45,268 nt of DNA from JAZGBC01 sp036444495 (lineage in GTDB: Bacteria; Pseudomonadota; Alphaproteobacteria; Kiloniellales; J153): assembly GCA_036444495.1 (NCBI GenBank), contig JAZGBC010000160.1, forward strand, positions 1-45,268, given 5' to 3'. The notes beneath the pieces are model-generated. The model was not told the origin of the DNA. It made no database searches and was given only the letters and a program-made list of their open reading frames with translations. Shown piece after piece: positions 7,797-16,304 of this stretch. A program made the position numbers and the translations under genes. The first letter of the stretch is position 1. The number at the start of each line of letters is the position of its first letter.

Positions 7797-10334
7797 TCAG
7801 ACCACCAGGGCCTTGGATACCTGGACCACCGTGTCCATCCAGCGCTGCTGGCCGCTGATCGGATCCGGGCTGTTCGGAATGATCCAGTTGGGGTGCGCGC
7901 CGAAGTTGGTCCACCACTGGCCGTCATCGCCGACCTCCCCGCTACCGTTCACGGCCTTCTTGCCGGAGGCGTAGCGACCGTACTCCCAGTGCCCGCAGTG
8001 GAAGGAGATCGCCACCACACCCGGAGCGATCGCCGGCGTGACCCGCGCGTGAGTCTCGAGCTTGCCAACCGCCGAGCGCACGATGATGGCGTCCCCGTCC
8101 TCGATATCCCGGGCCGCAGCGGTCTCGGGGTTAATCCAGGCCGGGTTGTCGTGGTAGATTTCGCTCAGCCACTTGCAGTTCTGGGTACGCGAGTGGACCT
8201 GCACGTTGACCTTGTAGGTGGTCAGAATCAGCTCGTCCTCCTTCATGGCCTCGTGCTCGGGGATCGGCTTGTAGCTCGGCAGGGGCGCGAAGCCCTTCTC
8301 CTCCATAATCGTCGAGTAGATCTCGAAGTAGCCCGACTTGTTGACCGCGTCCGGTGGGAAGCACTTGTAGACCGCCGCGCCGATCATCTGGCCCACATAG
8401 CCCTTGTAGGCCTTCTTGCTGTGGGCGTAGCCCTTGGCGAGCGCCTCTTCCTCGCTCTTGGCCTTGGACTTGTGCCAGTTCCAGTAGACGCCGGTCGCCT
8501 CGTCGAAGACGACGCCGTCCTTGGCCAGATCCTCGGCCTTCACCTTCTTGGCGTAGGAGAAGTATTTCGGCTTGGCCTCGGGGTCGTGCCAGACGCCGTT
8601 GGCCTTCATGTATTCGAAGCCACCGGCCTCCTTGACGCCCGGAGTCTTCTCGCAGGACTCGCGGACGAAGGCCTCCTTGGACTCGATGCCCAGCGGCATG
8701 CCCATGCGCTCCGCCAGGTCGATGCAGACGTCACCGAAGTCCCGCACCTCGCCTAGGGGCTTGATCAGGGGCTGGCGCAGGTAATACTCCGGTACCTGGT
8801 TCGGCGACACCATGTCCTCCCAGTCCCAGCGCTCCAGATACGTGGCGTCGGGCAGGATCATGTCCGCCAGCGAAGAGGACTCGTCGTAGAACGGGCTGAC
8901 CGCGACGGTGAAGGGAAGCAGCTTCTCGTCCTTCAGCACCGCTTCGTTCTCCTTGCAGTCGCCGTTCGAGTAGACCGGCTGATAGCAGTACCACATGTAG
9001 ACCTCGGGCCTGCCGGCACTGCCATCCTTGATCATCCTGAAGATTTGATTGCTGACATGGTGCGTCGGCAGCACCACTTCACCCTTGAAGCCGTCGAGGA
9101 TTTTCAGCTTCTTGGCCTTGGGCTTGTCCTTCGGGCCCTTGGGGTATTTCCACTTGGCGCCCACGGCCTTGCACCGGCCACCGGGGTTGTCGACGTTGCC
9201 GGTGATCGCCGCCAGCGTCTGGATGGCCCGCTCGGTCTCAGCCCCATAGTAGTGCGCGACCGCGCCGCGATAGCTGATCAGGCAGGCCGGACGGGTGGTG
9301 GCAAACTCGCGCGCGATGCGGCGGATCGTCGCGGCGCCGACCCCGCTCACCCCTTCGGCCCATTCGGGCGTGTACTGGGCGAAGTGCGCTTTGAGCGCGG
9401 CCACCTTCTCATCGGTCGTGGCCTCACGCTCGGAGGTCGCCTTGCAGAACTCGAGGAAGGCCTCGCCCGCGCCGCGGTGGAGGTCCTCGCTCATCACTAC
9501 GTTGCACATCGCCAAGACCACGGCCAGGTCGGTGCCCGGCCTGATCGGCACCCATTCCGTCGAGCGCGTCGCGGTGTTCGACAAGCGCACGTCGAAGGTG
9601 ACCATCTTGACCCGCCGGTCGGCGAGCGCCCGGACCAGCCGATGCGCCACCGAGGTATGGTTGGTGTGCGCCTCGAGGCAGTTGGAGCCGAAGTTGAGCA
9701 CGTACTTGGTGTTGTCGAAGTCCCAGTTATCGTAGTGCTTGCCCCAGGTCAGCTCCTGCGCGGTCCACTTGCCGCCCTCGCAGATGCTGGTGTGGTTGCC
9801 GACCGTGCCGGTACCGTAAGTCCCCAGGAAGACGCTCTTGATCAACTTACTCGAGCTCGCCTTCATGCGGCCGTAGTGGAACATGAACTTCTCGGGATGG
9901 CCGTCGTCGCGCAGCTTCTTGAGCCGGCCGGCGACCTCATCCAGCGCCTCGTCCCAGGTAATCCGTTTCCACTTGCCCTCGCCGCGCTTACCGGCGCGCT
10001 GCATGGGATAGAGAATACGGTCGGGATCGTAGACCTGGTTGATGCCCGCCTGGGCTTTGGCGCAGACCAGGCCCTCGGTGCGGATCGAGTTGGGCTGACC
10101 CTCGATCTTGGCCAGGCGGCCGTCCTCCACATAGCCGATGATGGAACAACGGCTGACGCACTGCCAGCAGGCGCTCGGCACCGCCCTGCGCTCCTTGCCG
10201 GTGCGCGGGGAGAAATCCTTGCCGCCCTTGATCCGGGCCTCTTTCGCCTCGGTGAGGGCGCCTGCTCCAACGGTCCCGCCCGTCGCGGCAACAGCAGCGC
10301 CGAGCAGCAGGAAATTACGTCGGTTCAGCATCAT
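7797..10334 (-). CDS. Periplasmic molybdopterin (Mo-bisPGD) oxidoreductase, catalytic subunit
   Basis: 845 aa with a Tat signal (LNRRNFLLLGAAVAATGG). A [4Fe-4S] motif uses Cys56, Cys59, Cys63 and Cys91 (CWQCVSRC...CAKAQAG), typical of DMSO-reductase-superfamily enzymes. The probable Mo ligand is Cys185 in NHTSICEGGKW. The C-terminal cofactor-binding domain is visible (ILTTYKVNVQVHSRT, ARDIEDGDAIIVRS, VAISFHCGHWEYG). Size and partners place it in the polysulfide / thiosulfate / tetrathionate / arsenate reductase group (PsrA/PhsA/TtrA/ArrA), but no motif I can see fixes the substrate or the direction. The RBS GAGGAGGG precedes two ATG codons at 10334 and 10331. Neighbours supply the electron-transfer, anchor and chaperone subunits. 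Confidence 0.93.
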   Translation of the reverse strand: MMLNRRNFLLLGAAVAATGGTVGAGALTEAKEARIKGGKDFSPRTGKERRAVPSACWQCVSRCSIIGYVEDGRLAKIEGQPNSIRTEGLVCAKAQAGINQVYDPDRILYPMQRAGKRGEGKWKRITWDEALDEVAGRLKKLRDDGHPEKFMFHYGRMKASSSKLIKSVFLGTYGTGTVGNHTSICEGGKWTAQELTWGKHYDNWDFDNTKYVLNFGSNCLEAHTNHTSVAHRLVRALADRRVKMVTFDVRLSNTATRSTEWVPIRPGTDLAVVLAMCNVVMSEDLHRGAGEAFLEFCKATSEREATTDEKVAALKAHFAQYTPEWAEGVSGVGAATIRRIAREFATTRPACLISYRGAVAHYYGAETERAIQTLAAITGNVDNPGGRCKAVGAKWKYPKGPKDKPKAKKLKILDGFKGEVVLPTHHVSNQIFRMIKDGSAGRPEVYMWYCYQPVYSNGDCKENEAVLKDEKLLPFTVAVSPFYDESSSLADMILPDATYLERWDWEDMVSPNQVPEYYLRQPLIKPLGEVRDFGDVCIDLAERMGMPLGIESKEAFVRESCEKTPGVKEAGGFEYMKANGVWHDPEAKPKYFSYAKKVKAEDLAKDGVVFDEATGVYWNWHKSKAKSEEEALAKGYAHSKKAYKGYVGQMIGAAVYKCFPPDAVNKSGYFEIYSTIMEEKGFAPLPSYKPIPEHEAMKEDELILTTYKVNVQVHSRTQNCKWLSEIYHDNPAWINPETAAARDIEDGDAIIVRSAVGKLETHARVTPAIAPGVVAISFHCGHWEYGRYASGKKAVNGSGEVGDDGQWWTNFGAHPNWIIPNSPDPISGQQRWMDTVVQVSKALVV

Positions 10335-10346
10335 TCCCTCCTCGAT

Positions 10347-11309
10347 TCAAATTCCCACCGGGCCGGTAACCTGACCCGCGATTACCACCACGTAGCGCAG
10401 CAGGAAGCCGCCGATGAGCACCGCCACCGAGACGACGATGTCGACGTACCTCGGCGACGCGAACCCGCGGTGGTAGAGCAGCTCGGGAATCACGTAATAG
10501 AGCTCGATGAGCGCCGGGATCAGCAATCCGATCAGCACGACGCCCAACCAGAACAGCGGCGCCAAGTCGCCTCCCGGCAGGATGACGGACATCGCCTCCT
10601 TGACGTTGCCGATGGTCAACTGGGCGTACATGAGGAACAGGAAGATGACCATCAGCTCGAAGCCGATCAGCATCACGTCGGTCGCCGTCAGCAGATAGTC
10701 GCTCTCCTTGGCCGCCTGCTCGGCTTCCGGCGTGGACGTCCGGTGCAGAAGCGCCCGGAATAGCAGGATCACCGCAACCCCGGTGGAGATCGACGAGAGC
10801 ATGAACAGCAGCGCCAGGATGGGCGAGTTCCAGAACGGCCGCGCCGGCATGGCGCCCAGCAGGATGCCCGTGTAAATGGCGGTCGCGATGCCGAGCGGCA
10901 CGCTGACCCATGCCAGCATAACGCGCAGCGGCCTCTGCCACTCGCCCAGGAAGGGCGCGTTGGGCACGAAGGTATATGCGTAAGCCATGCTCACCATGAT
11001 GAAGAAGGAGAGCAGCCAGGTCCCGATGGACATGGGCGAGAGGTTGATCGTCATGTAGAGGTTGATCCAGCGGAACCAGTTTCCGACCTCGAAGGAACCC
11101 AGTTCGAAGATCAGCGCCAGGCAGCCAACCATCACCGGAAGCGGCGCGAGAAATGCCCCGTAGCGGGCGATCTCGACATGCGACCCGCCAAATCCGCCAC
11201 CGCCGCCGCGCAGCAGTACCGAAGCGCTCGCGGTCAGGGCCCCAGCGCCGACACCGGCCAGGAAAAGGTACAAGATGACGGGCATGCCCCAAGTCAGTTC
11301 GGCGGTCAT
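10347..11309 (-). CDS. NrfD/PsrC-type quinone-interacting membrane anchor
   Basis: 320 aa, almost entirely hydrophobic with about eight membrane helices (VILYLFLAGVGAGALTASAS at the N-terminus; later LLSFFIMVSMAYAYTF, ALLFMLSSISTGVAVILLF, LLIPALIELYYVIPELLY). The NrfD/PsrC family exchanges electrons between the quinone pool and the periplasmic Fe-S subunit and binds no haem. The start at 11309 is 2 nt after the stop of the Fe-S subunit gene, and the stop is 12 nt before the catalytic-subunit start. This is a tight anchor-in-the-middle arrangement within the leftward operon. Confidence 0.93.
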   Translation of the reverse strand: MTAELTWGMPVILYLFLAGVGAGALTASASVLLRGGGGGFGGSHVEIARYGAFLAPLPVMVGCLALIFELGSFEVGNWFRWINLYMTINLSPMSIGTWLLSFFIMVSMAYAYTFVPNAPFLGEWQRPLRVMLAWVSVPLGIATAIYTGILLGAMPARPFWNSPILALLFMLSSISTGVAVILLFRALLHRTSTPEAEQAAKESDYLLTATDVMLIGFELMVIFLFLMYAQLTIGNVKEAMSVILPGGDLAPLFWLGVVLIGLLIPALIELYYVIPELLYHRGFASPRYVDIVVSVAVLIGGFLLRYVVVIAGQVTGPVGI

Positions 11310-11311
11310 GA

Positions 11312-12067
11312 CTACCTCCTTTCCGCTTGCCGGCGATGGGTCTCGATCCTGATGTACTCCCCATGCGCGTGCGAGGTATGCGGGTCGGAATGATCCGCGG
11401 CGATGTAAAAGACATTGGGTTGAGTGCCCATTTCCGGCCGCAACACGGTCACCGGATTATTGGCGATCATCCTGGAGATCTCGCTCTCGGGATCGTGCAG
11501 ATCACCGAAGATCCGCGCCCTGCCGATGCAGGTCTGCACACACGAGGGCTCCAGCCCCTTGGTGACGCGGTGCAGGCAGAAGTCGCACTTGTCAGCGGCG
11601 CCGGTCTTGGGGTTGAGGAAGCGGGCATCGTAGGGGCAGGCCTGGATGCAGTACTTGCACCCGATGCAGATATCGGGATCGATGACGACAATGCCGTCTT
11701 CCTTGCGCTTCCAGGTCGCGTTCGTGGGGCAGACGCTGACGCACTGCGGCTTGGAGCAGTGGTTGCACAGCCGCGGCAGGAAGCTGCGCCTCACGTTGGG
11801 ATAATCGCCCTTCTCGATGTATTCGACCCACGAGCGGTTGACGCCCAGGGGAACATCGAACTCGGCCTTGCAGGCGACGCTGCAGGCATGGCAGCCGATA
11901 CACCTGCGTAGGTCGATCAGCATTCCGTAATGAGGCTTGAGCGCCGTCACGGCTGCTCGCGTCGATTCGGCACCGGCCGCTACGCCCACGCCGGCCGCCG
12001 CGACGGCGGCCGTGCCCTTGAGAAACGCTCTGCGGTCGATCGAGGATGAATTATTTGGATCGGTCAC
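11312..12067 (-). CDS. Four-cluster ferredoxin-type electron-transfer subunit with Tat signal
   Basis: 251 aa, PsrB/TtrB-like. The start is a GTG at 12067. The N-terminus carries IDRRAFLKGTAAVAAAGVG, a twin-arginine signal, so it folds in the cytoplasm and is exported. Sixteen cysteines in four groups (RRCIGCHACSVACK, LCNHCSKPQCVSVCP, DICIGCKYCIQACP, CDFC...SCVQTC) should bind four [4Fe-4S] clusters in a wire from the NrfD anchor to the molybdenum subunit. A Tat signal on the B subunit as well as on A argues against the cytoplasmic SoeABC sulfite dehydrogenase type. It is first in the operon, about 70 nt downstream of an Fnr-like site. Confidence 0.93.
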   Translation of the reverse strand: MTDPNNSSSIDRRAFLKGTAAVAAAGVGVAAGAESTRAAVTALKPHYGMLIDLRRCIGCHACSVACKAEFDVPLGVNRSWVEYIEKGDYPNVRRSFLPRLCNHCSKPQCVSVCPTNATWKRKEDGIVVIDPDICIGCKYCIQACPYDARFLNPKTGAADKCDFCLHRVTKGLEPSCVQTCIGRARIFGDLHDPESEISRMIANNPVTVLRPEMGTQPNVFYIAADHSDPHTSHAHGEYIRIETHRRQAERR

Positions 12068-12135
12068 GGCGGCCCCCTCGACTCTGCTTGGTTAGGGAAC
12101 ACCGGGACAAATCTCACTTTTCGTTGTTCGCCGCA

Positions 12136-12149
12136 TTGACCTGCATCAA
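12136..12149 (-). promoter_or_regulatory. Fnr/FixK-type binding site upstream of the Mo oxidoreductase operon
   Basis: On the minus strand the site reads TTGATGCAGGTCAA; the consensus for Fnr, Anr and FixK regulators is TTGAT-N4-ATCAA, so one of ten defined bases differs. It lies about 69-82 nt upstream of the first gene's GTG. If it sits near -41.5, as in class II activation, transcription would begin near 12101, leaving a leader of about 35 nt. This would make the operon low-oxygen induced. Confidence 0.6.
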
Positions 12150-12229
12150 GCCAACCTGACATCGGACGCAAGCCTGGGCTGCGCGGGGGACCTGGGTCGA
12201 AGGAGGGAGATGGGCGCCGAGCACGGCCC

Positions 12230-13477
12230 TCAGCCGGCGGTGATCATCTCGCGCAGCCGATCGAGGCATTCCTTCCTGCCGGGCGCAAAGCCCTGCTCGA
12301 CCCACCAGTCCTCGACCTCGTCGAGCAGGCGGCCCAGGTCGGGGCCTTCGGGCACGCCGAGGGCGAGCGCATCGGCGCCCTTGAGCGGAAAGGTCTTGCC
12401 GGCCAGGAACCCGGCCTCATCGAGCGCTCCCCACAGGGCCTCGCCGGGGAACTCCTCATCGCTCGCATGCGCCCGGGCCCAGGTCAGAAGCAGCAGGTCG
12501 CGATAGAGCGGCACGCCCAGCTCGTGCAGCAGGCGATGGCGGTCCCGCGGGGAAAGACCGGCCTCCGGCCGCCGCGGCGGGGCGGCCAGATTGAGCAGCG
12601 CATGACGCTGCCGGTTGGACAGGCGCAGCCGGTCCGCAATCCAGTCCGCGCCGCCGCGATCGGGCTTAATCACCGCCGTCAGGCGCAGGACCGGGTTGGG
12701 CGGCTCGCTCCCTATCTCGGCGCGCATCAGGGCCCGCAACGCCAGGGTATCGCCGGCAGCAGGCAAGACATGCTGCAGGATTCCCCTCTCCAGCATGACA
12801 TCCAGAACCGGCGCCGGATCGGACGCCAGGAAAAGCTTGAACAGCTCTTCGCGCACCCGTTCGCCCGACAGACGCTCCAGCTCGGGCGAGAGCTCCGACG
12901 CAATGTCCAACACCTCCGGCTCGGGCGGCTGCTTGCCGAAATGCGCCTGGAATCGGAAGAAGCGCAGTAGGCGCAGGTAGTCTTCCTCGATGCGCGCGCG
13001 CGCGTCCCCCACGAAGCGCACGCGCCCCGCCGCAAGGTCCGCCTCGCCCTCGAAGGGATCGTGGAGCGTGCCGTCGGGCGCGCAGGACAGGGCATTAAAG
13101 GTGAAATCCCGGCGCGCGGCGTCAGTCGTCCAGTCATCGGTGAACTCCACCTTGGCGTGGCGGCCATCGGTCTCCACGTCCTTGCGCAGGGTGGTGATCT
13201 CGAAGGGCTTGCCACGGGAAACCGCGGTCACCGTTCCGTGCGCCAGGCCGGTCGGCACCGCCTTGAGGCCCGCCGCGGCGAGCAGGCGCATGACCTCCTC
13301 GGGTGGCAGAGGGGTGGCGATATCCACGTCCTTGACCTGGCGCCCTATCAGGGCGTCGCGCACGCAGCCGCCCACGAAGCGCGCCTCCGCGCCCTCGGCG
13401 TTGAGCGCCTCGATCACCGCGTGGGTTTCCGGCGCACGCATCCAGTCTTGAACGGGAATCCTGCGAACCGGCGGCAT
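12230..13477 (-). CDS. cca: CCA tRNA nucleotidyltransferase / poly(A) polymerase family
   Basis: 415 aa from the ATG at 13477; the frame continues upstream into the mobile element and its start there is not credible. It adds or repairs the 3' CCA of tRNAs. The N-terminal nucleotidyltransferase domain shows FVGGCVRDALIGRQVKDVDI with the catalytic Asp pair DVD, then GLAHGTVTAV, FEITTLRKDVETDGRH, RRDFTFNALS, and EEDYLRLLRFFRFQA. The C-terminal half is the HD-less helical body of alphaproteobacterial members. It is last in the DUF1285-Nudix-DUF6111-cca run. A 263-bp MITE begins 17 nt upstream of the start codon and separates it from DUF6111. Confidence 0.95.
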   Translation of the reverse strand: MPPVRRIPVQDWMRAPETHAVIEALNAEGAEARFVGGCVRDALIGRQVKDVDIATPLPPEEVMRLLAAAGLKAVPTGLAHGTVTAVSRGKPFEITTLRKDVETDGRHAKVEFTDDWTTDAARRDFTFNALSCAPDGTLHDPFEGEADLAAGRVRFVGDARARIEEDYLRLLRFFRFQAHFGKQPPEPEVLDIASELSPELERLSGERVREELFKLFLASDPAPVLDVMLERGILQHVLPAAGDTLALRALMRAEIGSEPPNPVLRLTAVIKPDRGGADWIADRLRLSNRQRHALLNLAAPPRRPEAGLSPRDRHRLLHELGVPLYRDLLLLTWARAHASDEEFPGEALWGALDEAGFLAGKTFPLKGADALALGVPEGPDLGRLLDEVEDWWVEQGFAPGRKECLDRLREMITAG

Positions 13478-13493
13478 GGAACCCGGGGTCCTT

Positions 13494-13756
13494 ATACCAA
13501 GGAGCGCTGATAATGACCCGTAGAGACGGCTTCCCAAGGTTTTCGGCCAGGAGCGCGTGGTGCGGCGATGCGGGACATCGGAAGCCGCGCGCGACGCCGC
13601 CCGAAAGCCTTGGGAAGCCGCCGTTCCGGTCGCGCGGGCGATCCGCCGGAGGGCGTCGGAAAACCTTGCCGATGCACCACATCGCCTGCGGCTTCCCTCC
13701 TACCCGGCGGATCGCCCGCACGATCTCTATGGGTCATTATCAGCGCTCCTTGGTAT
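13494..13756. mobile_element. MITE-like element with 26-bp perfect terminal inverted repeats
   Basis: The ends at 13494-13519 and 13731-13756 are perfect 26-bp inverted repeats (core CCAAGGAGCGCTGATAATG followed by ACCC). Each core is bounded by TA (13495-13496 and 13754-13755), consistent with the TA target duplication of IS630/Tc1-mariner-type elements. Two further stems lie inside: 13527-13546 with 13601-13620 (19 of 20 paired), and 13634-13649 with 13704-13719 (16 bp). There is no transposase, and frames inside are fortuitous. It sits between DUF6111 and cca; its right end overlaps the DUF6111 stop codon. The IS family is inferred from the TA flanks only. Confidence 0.8.
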
Positions 13757-14037
13757 TACTCGACGACCCGGCTGGGCTGAACCTGGCCGTCGATGAGCCG
13801 CGGGGATTCGAGCTTGGTGCCCGCCGGCACGCCGGTCATGAAGCGCCAGGTAAGCAGGGCCGCCAGAACCAGCCCGGCACCGCCGAGGATGACCCAGGGC
13901 CAGGGCCCCTCCTGCCAGCGAGGCAGCGAGGTCTCGCCCGCTATCTGCGCCCGGCGGCGCATGAGCGACATGTAACCGAAGTAGGCGATGAGCGGCAGCG
14001 CGATGGGTAGGACGATGGTGAGCAGAATGCGCAGCAT
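13756..14037 (-). CDS. DUF6111 family small membrane protein
   Basis: 93 aa from the ATG at 14037; the first residues MLRILLTIVLPIALPLIAY form a membrane helix, and a second helix is WPWVILGGAGLVLAALL. The pattern (two helices separated by a basic segment and PW motif, then a short tail) fits the alphaproteobacterial DUF6111 family, of unknown function, usually next to Nudix and cca as here. The stop codon TAA at 13758-13756 uses the outermost base of the MITE, so the native C-terminus may have been altered by the insertion. The gene begins 2 nt after the Nudix stop. Confidence 0.8.
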   Translation of the reverse strand: MLRILLTIVLPIALPLIAYFGYMSLMRRRAQIAGETSLPRWQEGPWPWVILGGAGLVLAALLTWRFMTGVPAGTKLESPRLIDGQVQPSRVVE

Positions 14038-14039
14038 GA

Positions 14040-14714
14040 TTAGCCTCCCTGCCCGGGGGCGAGAATTTCCGCCAAGTTGACCAGCATCCCGGCGGTGGCG
14101 CCCCATATGTAATAGTCGCCGTAGGGGAAGGCATGGAAATAGCGCTCCTTGCCCTCGTAGAAGCGGCTATGGCGCTCGCAGTTGCCGGGATCGAGGAAAA
14201 AGCCCAGCGGCACCTCGAAGATCTCGGCTACCTCGAAGCTGTCGGGCGCCAGATCGAAGGGCGGTGTGACCAGCCCAACCACGGGCGTCACCTCGAAGCC
14301 GGTGCGCGTGACATAGGTATCGAGCCGTCCGATCAGGCGCACCCGATCCCGCGGCAGGCCCGTCTCCTCCTCGGTTTCGCGCAGCGCGGCTCCCTCGGGC
14401 CCATCGTCGCCCGTCTCGATCCGCCCGCCGGGAAAACTGATCTGCCCGGCGTGGTCGTCCAGGTGGTCGGTGCGCTGGGTCAGCAGCAGGGTCAGCTCCG
14501 CCTCGCGCTCGACGATGGGCACCAGCACCGCGGCATGTATAAGTGCCCGATCCGGCTCGTAGAAATCCGGGTTGAGGTCGTGGTCGCCGCGCGGCCGCCC
14601 ATCGGCCAACTCGGAGCTACGCCGCCCCGGCGCCGAGCCCTCCGTCAAACGGCGCTCGACCTCCGTCGCGCTCAGTCCGGGCTGCCGAGGGGAAAGAATG
14701 TCTCGTTGCTCCAT
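14040..14714 (-). CDS. Nudix hydrolase, CoA pyrophosphatase type
   Basis: 224 aa. The Nudix box GGRIETGDDGPEGAALRETE, followed by EETGL, is complete (REx2EExG core). It is preceded by the HAGQISFPGG stretch that, with the LLTQRT strand, characterises the NudL/YeaB CoA diphosphatase group. These enzymes cleave CoA or acyl-CoA to phosphopantetheine and 3',5'-ADP; exact substrate use here is inferred. The ATG at 14714 lies 43 nt inside the DUF1285 gene in another frame. No better start is visible, since the region GLSATEVERRL is also family-like. Part of the DUF1285-Nudix-DUF6111-cca set. Confidence 0.9.
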   Translation of the reverse strand: MEQRDILSPRQPGLSATEVERRLTEGSAPGRRSSELADGRPRGDHDLNPDFYEPDRALIHAAVLVPIVEREAELTLLLTQRTDHLDDHAGQISFPGGRIETGDDGPEGAALRETEEETGLPRDRVRLIGRLDTYVTRTGFEVTPVVGLVTPPFDLAPDSFEVAEIFEVPLGFFLDPGNCERHSRFYEGKERYFHAFPYGDYYIWGATAGMLVNLAEILAPGQGG

Positions 14715-15241
14715 ACACCTAAAACCGTCTTGGCCCCGTCCCGCCGCTCCTCGGCAAGTTCCACCAGGTGATAGTAGACCGAGCGCAGGATCAGCGCCTC
14801 CAACCCGTCCCGTACCAGGATATAGGGACTCGGCTCGCCGCTGTCAGGCGCCAGCGCGACCCGGATGGGATGCTGGGGCCCGGCTTCGACCCAATCATCC
14901 ACGTTGGTGCGGAACTTGAGCACCTGCCCCGGCCCGCTGCCGCCCGCGGAAAGTTCAACGGCCGTAAAGGGCGCATCGTCCACGATCACCCGGCCGCGCT
15001 CCACGGGGGTGACCAGCCAATAGTCCCCGTCGTCCTCGCGGCGCAGGACGCTGGAAAACAGCCTGACCAAGGCTTTGCGGCCGATCGGCGAGCCGCGATA
15101 GAACCAGGTCCCGTCGCGCGCGATGCGGATATCGAAGTCGCCGCAGAACGGCAAGGTTTCGGCCCCGGGCGGCTGGCCAGAAGGGTCCGAAATGCTTATG
15201 TTCTGCACATCGCTGGCCGGGCGTGACGAATCTTTGGTCAT
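14672..15241 (-). CDS. DUF1285 family protein
   Basis: 189 aa, cytoplasmic. Family features are CGDFDIRIARDGTWFYRGSP followed by IGRKALVRLFSSVLRREDDG, YWLVTPVERGRVIVDDAPF, then a C-terminal LILRSVYYHLVELAEE and LGVWSNETFFPLGS. The function of DUF1285 is unknown; some members have a structure, but no enzyme activity is established that I know of. The ATG at 15241 sits on a CATG shared with an alternative plus-strand ATG of moxR, so the two transcription units start essentially back to back. Its 3' end overlaps the Nudix gene by 43 nt. Confidence 0.88.
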   Translation of the reverse strand: MTKDSSRPASDVQNISISDPSGQPPGAETLPFCGDFDIRIARDGTWFYRGSPIGRKALVRLFSSVLRREDDGDYWLVTPVERGRVIVDDAPFTAVELSAGGSGPGQVLKFRTNVDDWVEAGPQHPIRVALAPDSGEPSPYILVRDGLEALILRSVYYHLVELAEERRDGAKTVLGVWSNETFFPLGSPD

Positions 15242-15281
15242 GGCCTGCCGTTTTTCACATCCATATCAGGAGCCGCACCGC

Positions 15282-16298
15282 GTGACAGCCAGCCCCACCG
15301 CATCCATCCAGGAAGCGCCCGACGCCAAGCTGGCCGACGAGATCGAGGCCCTCGGCCATCGCCTGAACGCCGTGCGCGAGAGCATCGGCCGGGTCATTTT
15401 CGGCCAACAGGCGGTAATCGATCAAACCCTTATCACGTTGCTCTCGGGCGGGCACGCGCTGGTTATCGGGGTGCCGGGCCTGGCCAAGACACTACTGGTG
15501 GAGACGCTGGGCACGGTTTTCGGTGTCGAGGACAAGCGCGTGCAGTGCACGCCGGACCTCATGCCCGCCGATATCCTGGGCTCGGAGGTGCTCGAGGAAA
15601 GCGAGACCGGGCGCCGCTCGTTCCGCTTTATTCCCGGGCCGGTCTTCTGTCAGCTTCTCATGGCCGACGAGATCAACCGCGCCAGCCCACGCACCCAATC
15701 CGCCCTGCTCCAGGCCATGCAGGAGCAGCGCATCACCGTGGCCGGCGAGACGCACGAGTTGCCCAGGCCCTTCCACGTGCTCGCGACCCAGAACCCGCTG
15801 GAGCTGGAAGGCACCTATCCGCTGCCCGAGGCGCAACTCGACCGCTTCCTGATGCAAATCGATATCGGCTATCCGGACCTTGAGGCCGAGCGCCGCATAC
15901 TGATCGAGACCACCGGCGCCGAGCAGGCCGAGGCCGTGCCGGTGATGTCAGCCGAGGAGTTGATGGCGGCCCAACGCCTGGTGCGCCGGATACCGGTCGG
16001 CGAAAAGGTGGTCGAGGCCATCCTGTCGCTCGTGCGCTCGGGCCGGCCCGAGGAAAGCGAGCTGCCGGAGGTGCGCGGCCAGGTCGCCTGGGGACCGGGA
16101 CCGCGCGCCAGCCAGTCGCTCATGTTGGCGATACGCGCCCGCGCCCTGCTCGACGGCCGCTTCGCGCCGTCCATCGACGACGTTCTAGCACTTACCGGCC
16201 CGGTACTGCGCCATCGCATGGCACTTAACTTCGCCGCGCGGGCCGAAGGCAACACCATCGACGGGATCATCGACCGGCTGTGTGCACCTTTCGCGTAA
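15282..16298 (+). CDS. MoxR-family AAA+ ATPase
   Basis: 338 aa from a GTG at 15282 with AGGAG nine nt upstream; an alternative ATG at 15240 has no RBS and overlaps the DUF1285 start. Walker A is GVPGLAKTLLVE and Walker B LLMADEINRA. Sensor regions are HVLATQNPLELEGTYPLPEA and QLDRFLMQ, with the C-terminal helical lid RASQSLMLAIRARALLDGRF. MoxR ATPases act as chaperones on vWA-domain partners; three candidate partners follow in the same operon. A MITE separates it from DUF58, lengthening the gap from about 25 to 294 nt, so coupling between ATPase and partners may be weakened. Confidence 0.93.
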   Translation: MTASPTASIQEAPDAKLADEIEALGHRLNAVRESIGRVIFGQQAVIDQTLITLLSGGHALVIGVPGLAKTLLVETLGTVFGVEDKRVQCTPDLMPADILGSEVLEESETGRRSFRFIPGPVFCQLLMADEINRASPRTQSALLQAMQEQRITVAGETHELPRPFHVLATQNPLELEGTYPLPEAQLDRFLMQIDIGYPDLEAERRILIETTGAEQAEAVPVMSAEELMAAQRLVRRIPVGEKVVEAILSLVRSGRPEESELPEVRGQVAWGPGPRASQSLMLAIRARALLDGRFAPSIDDVLALTGPVLRHRMALNFAARAEGNTIDGIIDRLCAPFA

Positions 16299-16304
16299 GT
16301 CATA

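Noticed and set aside
9045..10763. A 572-codon plus-strand frame antisense to the Mo catalytic subunit
   Set aside because: It is a shadow: low-complexity composition, no recognised domain, and the opposite strand has complete family motifs.
7121..12067. Cytoplasmic sulfite dehydrogenase SoeABC
   Set aside because: Both the catalytic and Fe-S subunits carry Tat signals, whereas Soe proteins are cytoplasmic.
13492..13737. Short frames inside the first MITE
   Set aside because: They follow the palindromic arms and have no protein-like pattern.
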